64,000 bases of DNA. Source: Roseococcus suduntuyensis. Its GTDB lineage: Bacteria; Pseudomonadota; Alphaproteobacteria; Acetobacterales; Acetobacteraceae. Shown here piece after piece: positions 16,099 through 23,947 of the stretch. Below the pieces are notes generated by a model. The model made no database searches. It was not told the origin of the DNA and saw nothing but the letters and a program-made list of their open reading frames with translations. Position numbers and translations under genes: made by a program. Each line of letters opens with the position of its first letter. The stretch's first letter is position 1. The DNA lies in NCBI RefSeq assembly GCF_014196305.1, contig NZ_JACIDJ010000001.1, forward strand, positions 1,226,290 to 1,290,289, read 5' to 3'.

Positions 16099-17271
16099 CT
16101 ACCTGGCGAACAGGGGCAGCATCAGGATCAGGGTCAGCAGCAGGGCGTTCGCCAGGGTGACGAACAGCCCCGCCGTGAGCGAGACGATCAGGATGGCGCG
16201 CGGCATGGGGCCGTGATGGTTCTCCATCTCGCGCATGGTGGCCACGGCGGTGGCGGTGGAGCCGATGGCGAAGCCGAAAAAGCCCGCGGCGCAGACCGCG
16301 GCCTCGGCGTCGCGGCCCATCACCCGGAACACCATCCAGCGGGCAAAGAGCGCGGTGGCCAGCGTCTGCGCCGCCAGCAGCAGCAGCAGCGGGCCGGCCA
16401 GCGCCACCAGCTCCCACAGGCGCAGCGCCGCCATGGCCAGGGCCAGGAACAGCGCCAGCGTGATGCCGGACAGCGCCTCCAGCGCGGGCGGTGGCGGCGG
16501 TTGGCGCAGTGGCGCCAGGATGAGGTTCCGCAACAGCACGCCCGCCAGCAGCGCCCAGAGGAAATCGGGCAGCGTCACGGGCCAGGTCCGGGCCAGGGGC
16601 ACCATCGCCATGGCCGCCGCCACGCAGAGCAGCACCAGGGCAAGGGTGGGCGCCAGCGCGGCCTCGTCCGGACGGCGCGGCGGGGGCGGGGGCGAATCGG
16701 CGCCGGCTGTTCCACGCGCGCCGCCCAGCCCGCGCGCCACCGGCCCCGCCAGCAGCCCGCCGATGACGATGCCCAGCGTGGACGCCGCCACCGCCAGTTC
16801 CAGCGCCGCCGGCACGCCATACTCCCCCGCGAAGAGCCCCCCGAAGGCCGCCCCCGTGCCATGCCCGCCCACCAGCGTGACCGAGCCCGCCAGCAGCCCG
16901 ATCAAGGGGTCGAGCCCCAGCGCAACCGCCAGCCCCACCCCCAGCGCGTTCTGCGCCAGGATCAGCCCCACCGTCAGCAGGGCGAAGCGGGCCAGCAGCG
17001 CGCCGCCTTGCAGCAATTGCCGCAGGTCCGCCGAGAGGCCCACGGTGGCGAAGAAGGCCAGCAGCATGGGCTCGCGGATGGCGGCGCTGGTCTCGGGCAC
17101 GGGCGCGTCCGCCAGGTGCAGCAGCGCCACGCCCAGCGCCCAGGCGGTGCCGCCCGAGACGGGTTCGGGGATGTGCCAGCGCGTCAGTGCCGGAAAGCCC
17201 CGGTGCAATGCCCGGCCGAGCAGAATGACCAGGGCGGCCACCGCCAGGCTGCCCACCGCGTCCAGCGCCAT
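16099..17271 (-). CDS. gltS: Sodium/glutamate symporter GltS family
   Basis: This is a 390-residue transporter with about eleven hydrophobic segments in two halves, separated by a proline-rich loop (PPPPPRRPDE, near residue 205). The GltS signature GGHGTGAAFGGLF is near residue 140, and the second-half counterpart GSTATAVATM is near 335. It imports glutamate with sodium. The ATG at 17271 is preferred over a TTG four codons upstream because GGGGA lies at ribosome-binding distance before it. It is convergent with the DUF2189 gene. The family is firm; the exact substrate is inferred. Confidence 0.85.
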   Translation of the reverse strand: MALDAVGSLAVAALVILLGRALHRGFPALTRWHIPEPVSGGTAWALGVALLHLADAPVPETSAAIREPMLLAFFATVGLSADLRQLLQGGALLARFALLTVGLILAQNALGVGLAVALGLDPLIGLLAGSVTLVGGHGTGAAFGGLFAGEYGVPAALELAVAASTLGIVIGGLLAGPVARGLGGARGTAGADSPPPPPRRPDEAALAPTLALVLLCVAAAMAMVPLARTWPVTLPDFLWALLAGVLLRNLILAPLRQPPPPPALEALSGITLALFLALAMAALRLWELVALAGPLLLLLAAQTLATALFARWMVFRVMGRDAEAAVCAAGFFGFAIGSTATAVATMREMENHHGPMPRAILIVSLTAGLFVTLANALLLTLILMLPLFAR

Positions 17272-17353
17272 GAATGTCCCCAACCACCGAGAGCGACTGA
17301 TGGACCGCTCCGGCGATTCCGCCCGCGCGGATCAGGCGCCATGGGGGCGAAGG

Positions 17354-18169
17354 CTACACCGGGGCGGCCAGCGTCTCCACACCCGCCACCCGCGGCCCCG
17401 CGAGATAGCGGTTCACCGCACCGGCCAGGGCGCGGGCCAGGCGCACCCGGTGCGCGGGGGTGTTCAGCAGCGCCTCGTCGCGCGGGTGGGACAGGAAGCC
17501 GCCCTCGACCAGCACGGCCGGCACGTCGGGCGCCTTCAGCACCACGAAGCCCGCGCGGCGGTGCGGCTGGTTCAGCAGTTGGAAATCGCCTTCCAGCGCG
17601 TTCACCGCCAGCCGGGCGACGCGGGTGGAGGCGGCATGCGTCTCCTGCCGCATGAGGCTGAGCAGGATGCGCTGCACCTCGGGCGAGACGGAGGGCAGGC
17701 GCAGCCCGCCGGCGCGGTCGGCCAGGTTCTCGCGCCGGGCGAGTGCGGCGGCCAGCGCGTCCGAGGCATCCTCCGAAAGCGTGTAGACCGAGGCGCCGCG
17801 CAGCCCCGAGGCCTGGCCCGGCGGGGCGGCATCGGCATGCAGCGAGACCAGCAGCGCGGCCTCCTGGTCGCGGGCCACCTGCACGCGGCGGCCGAGCGGC
17901 ACGAAGACATCGCGCCCGCGCGTCAGCACCACCCGGCAGCGCCCGCCGGCCAGAAGCTGGCGGCGCAGTTCGATGGCCAGCGCCAGCGTGATGCGTTTTT
18001 CCTGGGTGCCCCCGGGGCCGATGGCCCCCGGATCGGCCCCGCCATGGCCCGGATCGAGCACCACCACGGGCAGCCTGGCGGCCGGGCGGCGCTGGGCCGC
18101 GGCGGGCGAGGCGCTCCATGCCAACCCCGCCATCGCGGCGAGCCAGGCCCGCCGATGCATGTCATTCAT
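17354..18169 (-). CDS. N-acetylmuramoyl-L-alanine amidase (AmiC type)
   Basis: This is a 271-residue zinc amidase (amidase_3 family) that cuts the bond between MurNAc and the peptide stem during cell separation. A short N-terminal export signal with an RR pair (MHRRAWLAAMAGLAW) precedes the catalytic domain. Zinc-site motifs are DPGHGGADPGAIG (near 40), the Glu in TQEKRITL, SLHADA (near 117) and a C-terminal VLVEGGFLSHPRDE with the catalytic Glu. There is no AMIN domain, so the protein is shorter than E. coli AmiC. The start at 18169 gives MNDMHRR; the second ATG at 18160 is also possible. Confidence 0.88.
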   Translation of the reverse strand: MNDMHRRAWLAAMAGLAWSASPAAAQRRPAARLPVVVLDPGHGGADPGAIGPGGTQEKRITLALAIELRRQLLAGGRCRVVLTRGRDVFVPLGRRVQVARDQEAALLVSLHADAAPPGQASGLRGASVYTLSEDASDALAAALARRENLADRAGGLRLPSVSPEVQRILLSLMRQETHAASTRVARLAVNALEGDFQLLNQPHRRAGFVVLKAPDVPAVLVEGGFLSHPRDEALLNTPAHRVRLARALAGAVNRYLAGPRVAGVETLAAPV

Positions 18170-18822
18170 ATGGTCGCGCCCCCCAGCGCGGCGGCGCGAC
18201 CCCCCGATCGCGCCAGAGGGCAGTCTAGCCTGAAGCGGCCTCGGAATCCACCTTTGGCTGCCTTCGCGCCGGGCAAACCGCCCGTTGGCTGGGCAGGGGC
18301 CGGGGAAAACCTGGGCGCGATGGCAATGGGCGCCTTGTGGGACAGGGACGCGGCGCGTAAGGTGAGCCGCCCCAGCGATAGGTGTTGCGGGCGGAACGGG
18401 GCAGGCGGCAGACGCGCCACCCCCGTCGCGGCCTGGTCCGATGCCCCCTCCCGGAAGGGAGACCGGCGGCGCCATCCCTGACAAGGGGGGCGGGCCGGGC
18501 AGGCATCCACCACAATCCGTGACCTGTTCCGCCGGTCTCATCCGCGGTGCATGAGCCCTGCCGCCCGCGGCGGGGCCTGCCGCACTATCGCCCGCCCGTG
18601 TCGGGCGCACATGAGTGGGGGTGCAGCCATTGGGCCTGCCAGCCCGCCGCGCGCGCAGCGCCGGCAATGTCACCGGCAGGCCCCCGAGCGAGGAAAGACG
18701 CCCGATGTCCCCGACATCGCCGGATGGCCGATCCCGCACGGAATCCGTCCCTTCCTTCCCATTGCGCGCCCTCCCTGCCCTGGCCTTGCGCCCGGCGGGC
18801 CTGCGCGCGGAGTTTTTCCCGC
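18170..18822. other. Divergent intergenic region between the amidase and rne
   Basis: This stretch of 653 bases has no convincing gene on either strand. The frame upstream of rne stays open but reads as Pro/Arg/Ala-rich sequence without family features. The region must hold the promoters of both genes and, by analogy with other bacteria, a long rne leader that could take part in autoregulation. I found no clear -35/-10 pair. Confidence 0.5.
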
Positions 18823-21792
18823 ATGACCAAGCGCATGTTGATCGACGCCGCCCACCCGGAAGAGACCCGGGTGGTCGTCATGGATGGCCACCGCGTTGAC
18901 GAGTTCGACCTGGAGGCCGCCAATCGCCTCCCGCTGAAGGGCAATATCTACCTGGCCCGGGTGGTCCGGGTCGAACCCAGCCTGCAGGCCGCCTTCGTCG
19001 AATATGGCGGCAACCGCCACGGCTTCCTCGCCTTCGGCGAGATCCACCCCGACTACTACCAGATCCCCGTCGCCGACCGGCAGAAGCTGATCGAGGCGCA
19101 GGAAGCCGAGGCCCGCGAGGAGGCCGAGGCCGAGGCCCGCGAGGAAGAGCGCCGCGTCCAAAGGGAGACCCAGCGCGAGGCGCAAAAGGAATCCCAGAAG
19201 GAAGGCCAGCGCGCCGCCGCCAAGGCCATGGCCGAGCAGCGCCGCGCCGCCGCCCAGGCCATCCTGGACGCGACGCCGGGCTCGGAAGCGCCCGCCGAGG
19301 ACCTGCCCGAGGGCGAGGTGGCCGAGGCCCTGGCCGCCGAACTCGCCGCCGAGGACGCCGCCCGCGCCCGCGAAGCCGAGGAGGCCGCCGGCGAGGAAAC
19401 CCTGCCCGACGACGTGGTGGCCGAGGCCGGCGCCGATGAGGGCGAGGGCGAGGACGGCCAGGAGGAGGGCGAGGAGCCCTCCGGCCGCGTGGAAATCCTG
19501 CCCCCCTCCGACAGCCCGCGCCCCGAGACCATCGGCGTGAACGAAGGCGACGCCGAGGGCGATGCGGAGGCCGAGGCCGAGGAACAGGCGCGCGAGCGCC
19601 GCTCCTCCCCCCGCTTCCTGCGGAACTACAAGATCCAGGAGGTCATCCGTCGCCGCCAGATCCTGCTGATCCAGGTGGTGAAGGAGGAGCGCGGGTCGAA
19701 GGGCGCGGCGCTCACCACCTACATTTCGCTGGCCGGGCGTTTCTCCGTGCTGATGCCCAATTCCCCACGCGGCGGCGGCGTGTCGCGCAAGATCACCTCG
19801 GCCGCCGACCGGCGCCGCCTGCGCGAGGTGATCGAGGAGCTGGAGATGCCCAAGGGCATGTCGCTCATCGTCCGCACCGCGGGCGCGCAGCGGCCCAAGC
19901 CCGAAATCCGGCGCGACTGCGAATACCTGCTGCGCCTGTGGGACGGCATCCGCGAACGCACGCTGGCCAGCACCGCGCCCGCGCTGATCTATGAGGAAGC
20001 GGACCTCATCAAGCGCTCCATCCGCGACGGCTATGCCCGCGACATGGACGAGATCTTCGTCGAGGGCGACGACGCCTACGCCCAGGCGCGCGAGTTCATG
20101 GGCATGCTGATGCCCGAGCACCTGGGCAAGATCAAAGCCTATCGCGACGGCGCGGTGCCGTTGTTCTCGCGCTTCCAGGCCGAGGCGCAGCTCGATGCCA
20201 TGCACGACCCGAACGTGCAGCTGAAGTCGGGCGGCTACATCGTCATCAACCAGACCGAGGCGCTGGTGGCGATCGACGTGAACTCCGGCCGCTCCACGCG
20301 CGAGCGCAACATCGAGGACACGGCGCTCAAGACGAACATCGAGGCGGCGGAGGAGATCGCGCGGCAGCTGCGCCTGCGCGACCTCGCCGGGCTGATCGTG
20401 ATCGACTTCATCGACATGGACAGCAACCGTGCCAATGCGCTGGTCGAGAAGAAGCTGAAGGACGCGCTGCGCCATGACCGCGCGCGCATCCAGGTGGGCC
20501 GCATCAGCCATTTCGGGCTGATGGAGATGTCGCGGCAGCGGCTGCGGCCCTCGCTGGCCGAGACCACCTTCATCACCTGCCCGCATTGCCAGGGCCGCGG
20601 CGTGGTCCGCAACATCGAGAGCGCCGCGCTGGCCGCGCTGCGCGCCGTCGAGGAAGAGTGCGCCAAGCGCCGCGCCGCCGAGATCACGGTGCGGGTGACC
20701 AGCGCCGTGGCGCTCTACCTTCTGAACCGCAAGCGCGACCGCCTGGCCGATATCGAGGCGCGCTGGGGTGTCACCGTGCTGTTCGAGCCCGACGACACGC
20801 TGATGGGCGCCGAGACGCGCATCGAGCGCAGCAAGGCCCCGCCGCCGCCGCCGGCCGAGGAGCGGCCCAGCGCGCTGCGGATGGATTTCGCGCCCCAGCC
20901 CGAGGACGCCGAGGAAGAGGCCGAGGAGGCCGAGGCCGAAGCACCGGCCGAAGCCGCCACCACGTCCGCCAATGGCGAGGAGAACGGCCGCCGCCGCCGT
21001 CGCCGCCGTGGCCGTGGTCGCCGCGAGAATGGCGATGCGGGGTCGGCCTCCGACGGGAGCCCGGAAGGTGAGGGCGAGGCGGATAGCGAGGGCGAGGCCC
21101 CCGAGGCCAAGGCGGCCCCCGAGGCGTCGGACGCCGAGGCCAGGCCCGACGAACCCTCCGCCGAGGGTGAGGACGAAGCCAACCGCCGCCGTCGCGGCCG
21201 TCGCGGCGGTCGCCGCCGGCGCGAGGGCGAGGCGCCTGAGGGTGGCACCCCCGCCCCCGCCACGCGCGAGGCCAAGAGCTACGAAGGCCCCACCCCGGCC
21301 GACCCCTTTGCGGGCACCTCGGACGGGCTGATGGCGGCGATGGAAGCGGCCGAAGCCGCGGCCGAGGCGGCACTGGCCGCATCGCGGGCTCCCCGGGCTC
21401 GCCCCGCGTCGGCGCCCGAGCCCTCGGCGGCGCCCGAGCCCATGGCGGAGCCAGCGCCCACGGCGGAGCCAGCGCCCATGGCGGAGCCGGCACCCACGGC
21501 GGAGCCAGCAGCGGTGACGCTGATGGTCGAGGCGGAAGCCGTCGCCGCCGCTGAGGTTGCGCCTGTCGAGGCGGCGCCCGAAACGGCGCCGGTGACCGAG
21601 GCCGTGCCGGTGGCGGAGGCGCCGGTCGTGGAAGCGCCCACCGCCGAGCCGGCCCCGACGTCCGAACCCGCAGCCCCCGAACCCACGGCGGCGGAGCCCG
21701 CTGGACCCGTGATCGGCCCCGCCATCACGCCCAAGCCCGTCGAGGAAGTGGCCGCTGCCGCCCCGCGCCGTGGCGGCTGGTGGAAGAAATGA
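18823..21792 (+). CDS. rne: Ribonuclease E
   Basis: This is a 989-residue endoribonuclease that starts mRNA decay and processes rRNA. The N-terminal S1 domain (MTKRMLIDAAHPEETRVVV, then GNIYLARVVRVEPSLQAAFV) is split by an acidic, Glu/Ala-rich insert from about residue 85 to 262. The catalytic DNase I-like region follows, with IDVNSGRST near 482 and VIDFIDMDSN near 525; these carry the magnesium-binding Asp residues. The zinc-link CPHCQGRG is near 586. The C-terminal 280 residues form a disordered scaffold with arginine-rich tracts (near 725 and 790) and Ala/Pro/Glu repeats. The ATG at 18823 is the usual family start. The stop overlaps the next gene. Confidence 0.95.
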   Translation: MTKRMLIDAAHPEETRVVVMDGHRVDEFDLEAANRLPLKGNIYLARVVRVEPSLQAAFVEYGGNRHGFLAFGEIHPDYYQIPVADRQKLIEAQEAEAREEAEAEAREEERRVQRETQREAQKESQKEGQRAAAKAMAEQRRAAAQAILDATPGSEAPAEDLPEGEVAEALAAELAAEDAARAREAEEAAGEETLPDDVVAEAGADEGEGEDGQEEGEEPSGRVEILPPSDSPRPETIGVNEGDAEGDAEAEAEEQARERRSSPRFLRNYKIQEVIRRRQILLIQVVKEERGSKGAALTTYISLAGRFSVLMPNSPRGGGVSRKITSAADRRRLREVIEELEMPKGMSLIVRTAGAQRPKPEIRRDCEYLLRLWDGIRERTLASTAPALIYEEADLIKRSIRDGYARDMDEIFVEGDDAYAQAREFMGMLMPEHLGKIKAYRDGAVPLFSRFQAEAQLDAMHDPNVQLKSGGYIVINQTEALVAIDVNSGRSTRERNIEDTALKTNIEAAEEIARQLRLRDLAGLIVIDFIDMDSNRANALVEKKLKDALRHDRARIQVGRISHFGLMEMSRQRLRPSLAETTFITCPHCQGRGVVRNIESAALAALRAVEEECAKRRAAEITVRVTSAVALYLLNRKRDRLADIEARWGVTVLFEPDDTLMGAETRIERSKAPPPPPAEERPSALRMDFAPQPEDAEEEAEEAEAEAPAEAATTSANGEENGRRRRRRRGRGRRENGDAGSASDGSPEGEGEADSEGEAPEAKAAPEASDAEARPDEPSAEGEDEANRRRRGRRGGRRRREGEAPEGGTPAPATREAKSYEGPTPADPFAGTSDGLMAAMEAAEAAAEAALAASRAPRARPASAPEPSAAPEPMAEPAPTAEPAPMAEPAPTAEPAAVTLMVEAEAVAAAEVAPVEAAPETAPVTEAVPVAEAPVVEAPTAEPAPTSEPAAPEPTAAEPAGPVIGPAITPKPVEEVAAAAPRRGGWWKK

Positions 21793-22577
21793 GCGCGCCG
21801 CCCGTCCTGGTCTCGCGCCAGGGGCCGGTCGTGCATGTCACGCTCAACCGGCCTGAGCGGCGCAACGCCATCGGCGGCGGGATGGGCGAGGCGCTGGACG
21901 AGGTGATCGCCTCCCTCGCCACCGACCGTGACGCGCGCGCCGTGGTGCTGCGTGGCGCGGGCGGGCATTTCTGCGCCGGGCTCGACCTGTCCGAGGTCGG
22001 GCAGGGCAGCCCGGAGGAACGGCTGGCCGGTGGTCAGGCGCGCAACCGCGCCATCGGCGAGCGTTTCCGCAAGCTGTCCGCCCTGCCGCAGGTCGTGATC
22101 GCGGCGGTGGAGGGCGCGGCCCATGCCGGCGGCCTCGGCTTCGTCTGCGCCGCCGACCTCGCCTTCGGCACGGCGGATGCGCGCTTCGCGGCGCCCGAGG
22201 TGCGGCGCGGCCTGGTGCCCGCGCAAATCCTGCCCTGGCTGGTGCGCCGCATGGGCCGCAGCCAGGCCACGCGACTGGTGCTGGAAGGCCGGGTGGTGGA
22301 TGCGCCCGCCGCCTTCCGCATGGGGCTGCTGCACGAGGTGGTGGCGGACCGCGCGGCTCTCGATGCCCTGCTGGCCGAGGTGCTGGCCGCCCTGCGCGAG
22401 GGCGCACCTGGCGCCCTGGCCGAGACCAAGGGGCTGCTGGCGGCACTCGGCCCCATCTCGCCGGAGGGCTATGCCGAGGCGGGTGTGGCCGCCTTCGCCC
22501 GCACCGCCGCCGGTCCCGAGGCCGAGGAGGGCATCGCCGCCTTCCGCGAGAAGCGCCGCCCCGCCTGGGCGGGCTGA
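21789..22577 (+). CDS. Enoyl-CoA hydratase/isomerase (crotonase) family protein
   Basis: This is a 262-residue crotonase-fold enzyme. The oxyanion-hole segments are HFCAGLDLSEV (near 62) and AAHAGGLGFVCAADL (near 110), and a catalytic Glu is present in FAAPEVRRGLVP. The shape resembles methylglutaconyl-CoA hydratases, but the substrate cannot be fixed from sequence. The ATG at 21789 overlaps the rne stop as ATGA, so it is coupled to RNase E; an alternative GTG start lies three codons upstream. The pairing with rne is probably an accident of genome packing. Confidence 0.88.
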   Translation: MSAPPVLVSRQGPVVHVTLNRPERRNAIGGGMGEALDEVIASLATDRDARAVVLRGAGGHFCAGLDLSEVGQGSPEERLAGGQARNRAIGERFRKLSALPQVVIAAVEGAAHAGGLGFVCAADLAFGTADARFAAPEVRRGLVPAQILPWLVRRMGRSQATRLVLEGRVVDAPAAFRMGLLHEVVADRAALDALLAEVLAALREGAPGALAETKGLLAALGPISPEGYAEAGVAAFARTAAGPEAEEGIAAFREKRRPAWAG

Positions 22578-22595
22578 GTTTTCCCGCGGCCGGGC

Positions 22596-22621
22596 GTAAC
22601 CCCGGCCGCGCGCGCGGCGAA
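22596..22621 (+). promoter_or_regulatory. Candidate ECF promoter upstream of the sigma gene
   Basis: GTAACC at 22596-22601, 16 bases, then CGAA at 22618-22621, 38 bases before the ATG at 22659. The same layout, GTAACC-N16-CGTA, occurs upstream of the flavin reductase gene at 23893. The AAC core and a CGAA/CGTA -10 are typical of ECF sigma promoters, so autoregulation is likely. Recognition by this sigma factor is inferred. Confidence 0.65.
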
Positions 22622-22658
22622 AACATGGCGTGAACGCCGCGAAACCGGGCTAGGCTCC

Positions 22659-23255
22659 ATGTCCCATGCCCAACCTCTCTGTCTGATGCTGGCCCCCGGT
22701 CAGGTGGCGCGCGATGCGCGTGACCTCCGCTGGTCCGCCCTCATGGCCGCGGCCCAGGAGGGGGATGGGGCGGCCTATGCCACGCTGCTGGCCGAATGCC
22801 TGCCATTGCTGCGCGCCATCTGCCGCGCCCGGCTGCGCGACGCGACCGAGGCCGAGGACGCCGTGCAGGACACGCTGCTGACCCTGCACCGCGTGCGCCA
22901 CACCTATGACCCCGCGCGCCCCTTCCGCCCCTGGGTGGCCGCCCTCGCGGAGCGCCGGGCGCTCGACCGGGCGCGCCGGCGCGGCCGTCAGGTGGCGCGC
23001 GAGACCCTGCTGGACGACGCGGCCGAGCTGGGCGCCGAGGGCGAGGCCGAGGAACGCCTGGCCGCCCGCCAGCTGCGCGAGGCGGTGGGCGGGCTGCCCG
23101 CTTCCCAGCGCACCGCCCTGCAACTGACGAAGATCGAGCAGCTTTCCCTCCAGGAAGCGAGCGCGCGTTCGGGCATGAGCATCGGCGCGCTGAAGGTCGC
23201 GACCCACCGCGCTCTGCACAGCCTGCGGCGCCGGCTCACCGGCGGTGCGCCATGA
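22659..23255 (+). CDS. ECF-type RNA polymerase sigma factor, partner of NrsF
   Basis: This is a 198-residue sigma-70 family protein. Region 2 spans about residues 32-100 (LRDATEAEDAVQDTLLTLHR, then RPFRPWVAALAERRALDRAR). Region 4 spans about 140-192 (LPASQRTALQL, then QEASARSGMSIGALKVATHR). Its stop overlaps the start of an NrsF-like anti-sigma gene, the standard pairing of SigF-type ECF factors known from Caulobacter, which respond to metal or oxidative stress. The first ATG at 22659 is used; another in-frame ATG lies at 22686. A candidate cognate promoter precedes the gene. Confidence 0.9.
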   Translation: MSHAQPLCLMLAPGQVARDARDLRWSALMAAAQEGDGAAYATLLAECLPLLRAICRARLRDATEAEDAVQDTLLTLHRVRHTYDPARPFRPWVAALAERRALDRARRRGRQVARETLLDDAAELGAEGEAEERLAARQLREAVGGLPASQRTALQLTKIEQLSLQEASARSGMSIGALKVATHRALHSLRRRLTGGAP

Positions 23256-23896
23256 GGACCGAGGAGATGATCGCCCGGCTGGCCTGCGGCCTGCGGCCGG
23301 TGCGCCGGATGCCCTCGCCCCTGGTGCTGCTGGCGCTGTGGACGCTGCTGGCCGCCGCGGTCATCGGCCTCGCGGCCCTGATCTTCGGCACGCGGGCGGG
23401 GCTCGACCGCCCGATGACCGGCTTCGAGAGGATGCACAGCCTGGCCGCGCTGCTCACCGCGCTGCTTGCGGGCCTGGCGGCCTTCGAGCTTTCCCTGCCC
23501 GACCGCGACCGGCGCTGGGCCTGGCTGCCCCTGCCGGCCATCGGGCTGTGGCTGGGCACCATGGGCGTGGGCTGCGTGGGGGAGCTGGTGCGGGTGGGTC
23601 TCGACGGCATCCGCTTCCACGTCAGCTGGCCCTGCCTGCAATTCATCATCGGCATGGGGCTGCCGATGGCCGGGCTGATGCTGTGGTTGACACGGCACGC
23701 GGCCTGGATCAGGCCGGGGCCGGTGGCGGCGTTCAGTGCCCTGTCCGCCGCCGCCTTCGCCAGCATCGGCCTGACCCTGGTGCACCCCACCTTCGGCCCG
23801 CTGATGGTGCTGGCCTGGCACGGGGTGGCGGTGCTGGCGGTGACGGGGCTGGCGGCGCTGTTCGGCCCGCGCCTCGCCTGGCGCGTTCCGGCGTAA
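23252..23896 (+). CDS. nrsF: NrsF (DUF1109) family anti-sigma factor
   Basis: This is a 214-residue membrane protein with six predicted transmembrane helices and a short N-terminal cytoplasmic piece. Two cysteines, Cys108 (GVGCVGEL) and Cys128 (SWPCLQF), sit where the conserved sensing cysteines of NrsF proteins lie; a third, Cys12, is in the N-terminus. NrsF holds its ECF sigma factor at the membrane and releases it when thiols are attacked by metals or oxidants. It overlaps the sigma gene by ATGA. The -35 of the next promoter overlaps its stop codon. Confidence 0.9.
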   Translation: MRTEEMIARLACGLRPVRRMPSPLVLLALWTLLAAAVIGLAALIFGTRAGLDRPMTGFERMHSLAALLTALLAGLAAFELSLPDRDRRWAWLPLPAIGLWLGTMGVGCVGELVRVGLDGIRFHVSWPCLQFIIGMGLPMAGLMLWLTRHAAWIRPGPVAAFSALSAAAFASIGLTLVHPTFGPLMVLAWHGVAVLAVTGLAALFGPRLAWRVPA

Positions 23897-23918
23897 CCTT
23901 CCGCCCCGGCCGCGCGTA
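23893..23918 (+). promoter_or_regulatory. Candidate ECF promoter for the downstream seven-gene run
   Basis: GTAACC at 23893-23898, 16 bases, then CGTA at 23915-23918, 30 bases before the ATG at 23948. It repeats the spacing and -35 of the site at 22596. This is the evidence that the flavin reductase and the following genes form the regulon of the neighbouring sigma factor. Confidence 0.65.
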
Positions 23919-23947
23919 ACGGCCATAGACCCCGAAACGGACACCCC

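Noticed and set aside
18547-18822. N-terminal extension of RNase E upstream of 18823
   Set aside because: The extension is Pro/Arg/Cys-rich and has no similarity to RNase E starts, whereas MTKRMLIDAA at 18823 is the usual start.
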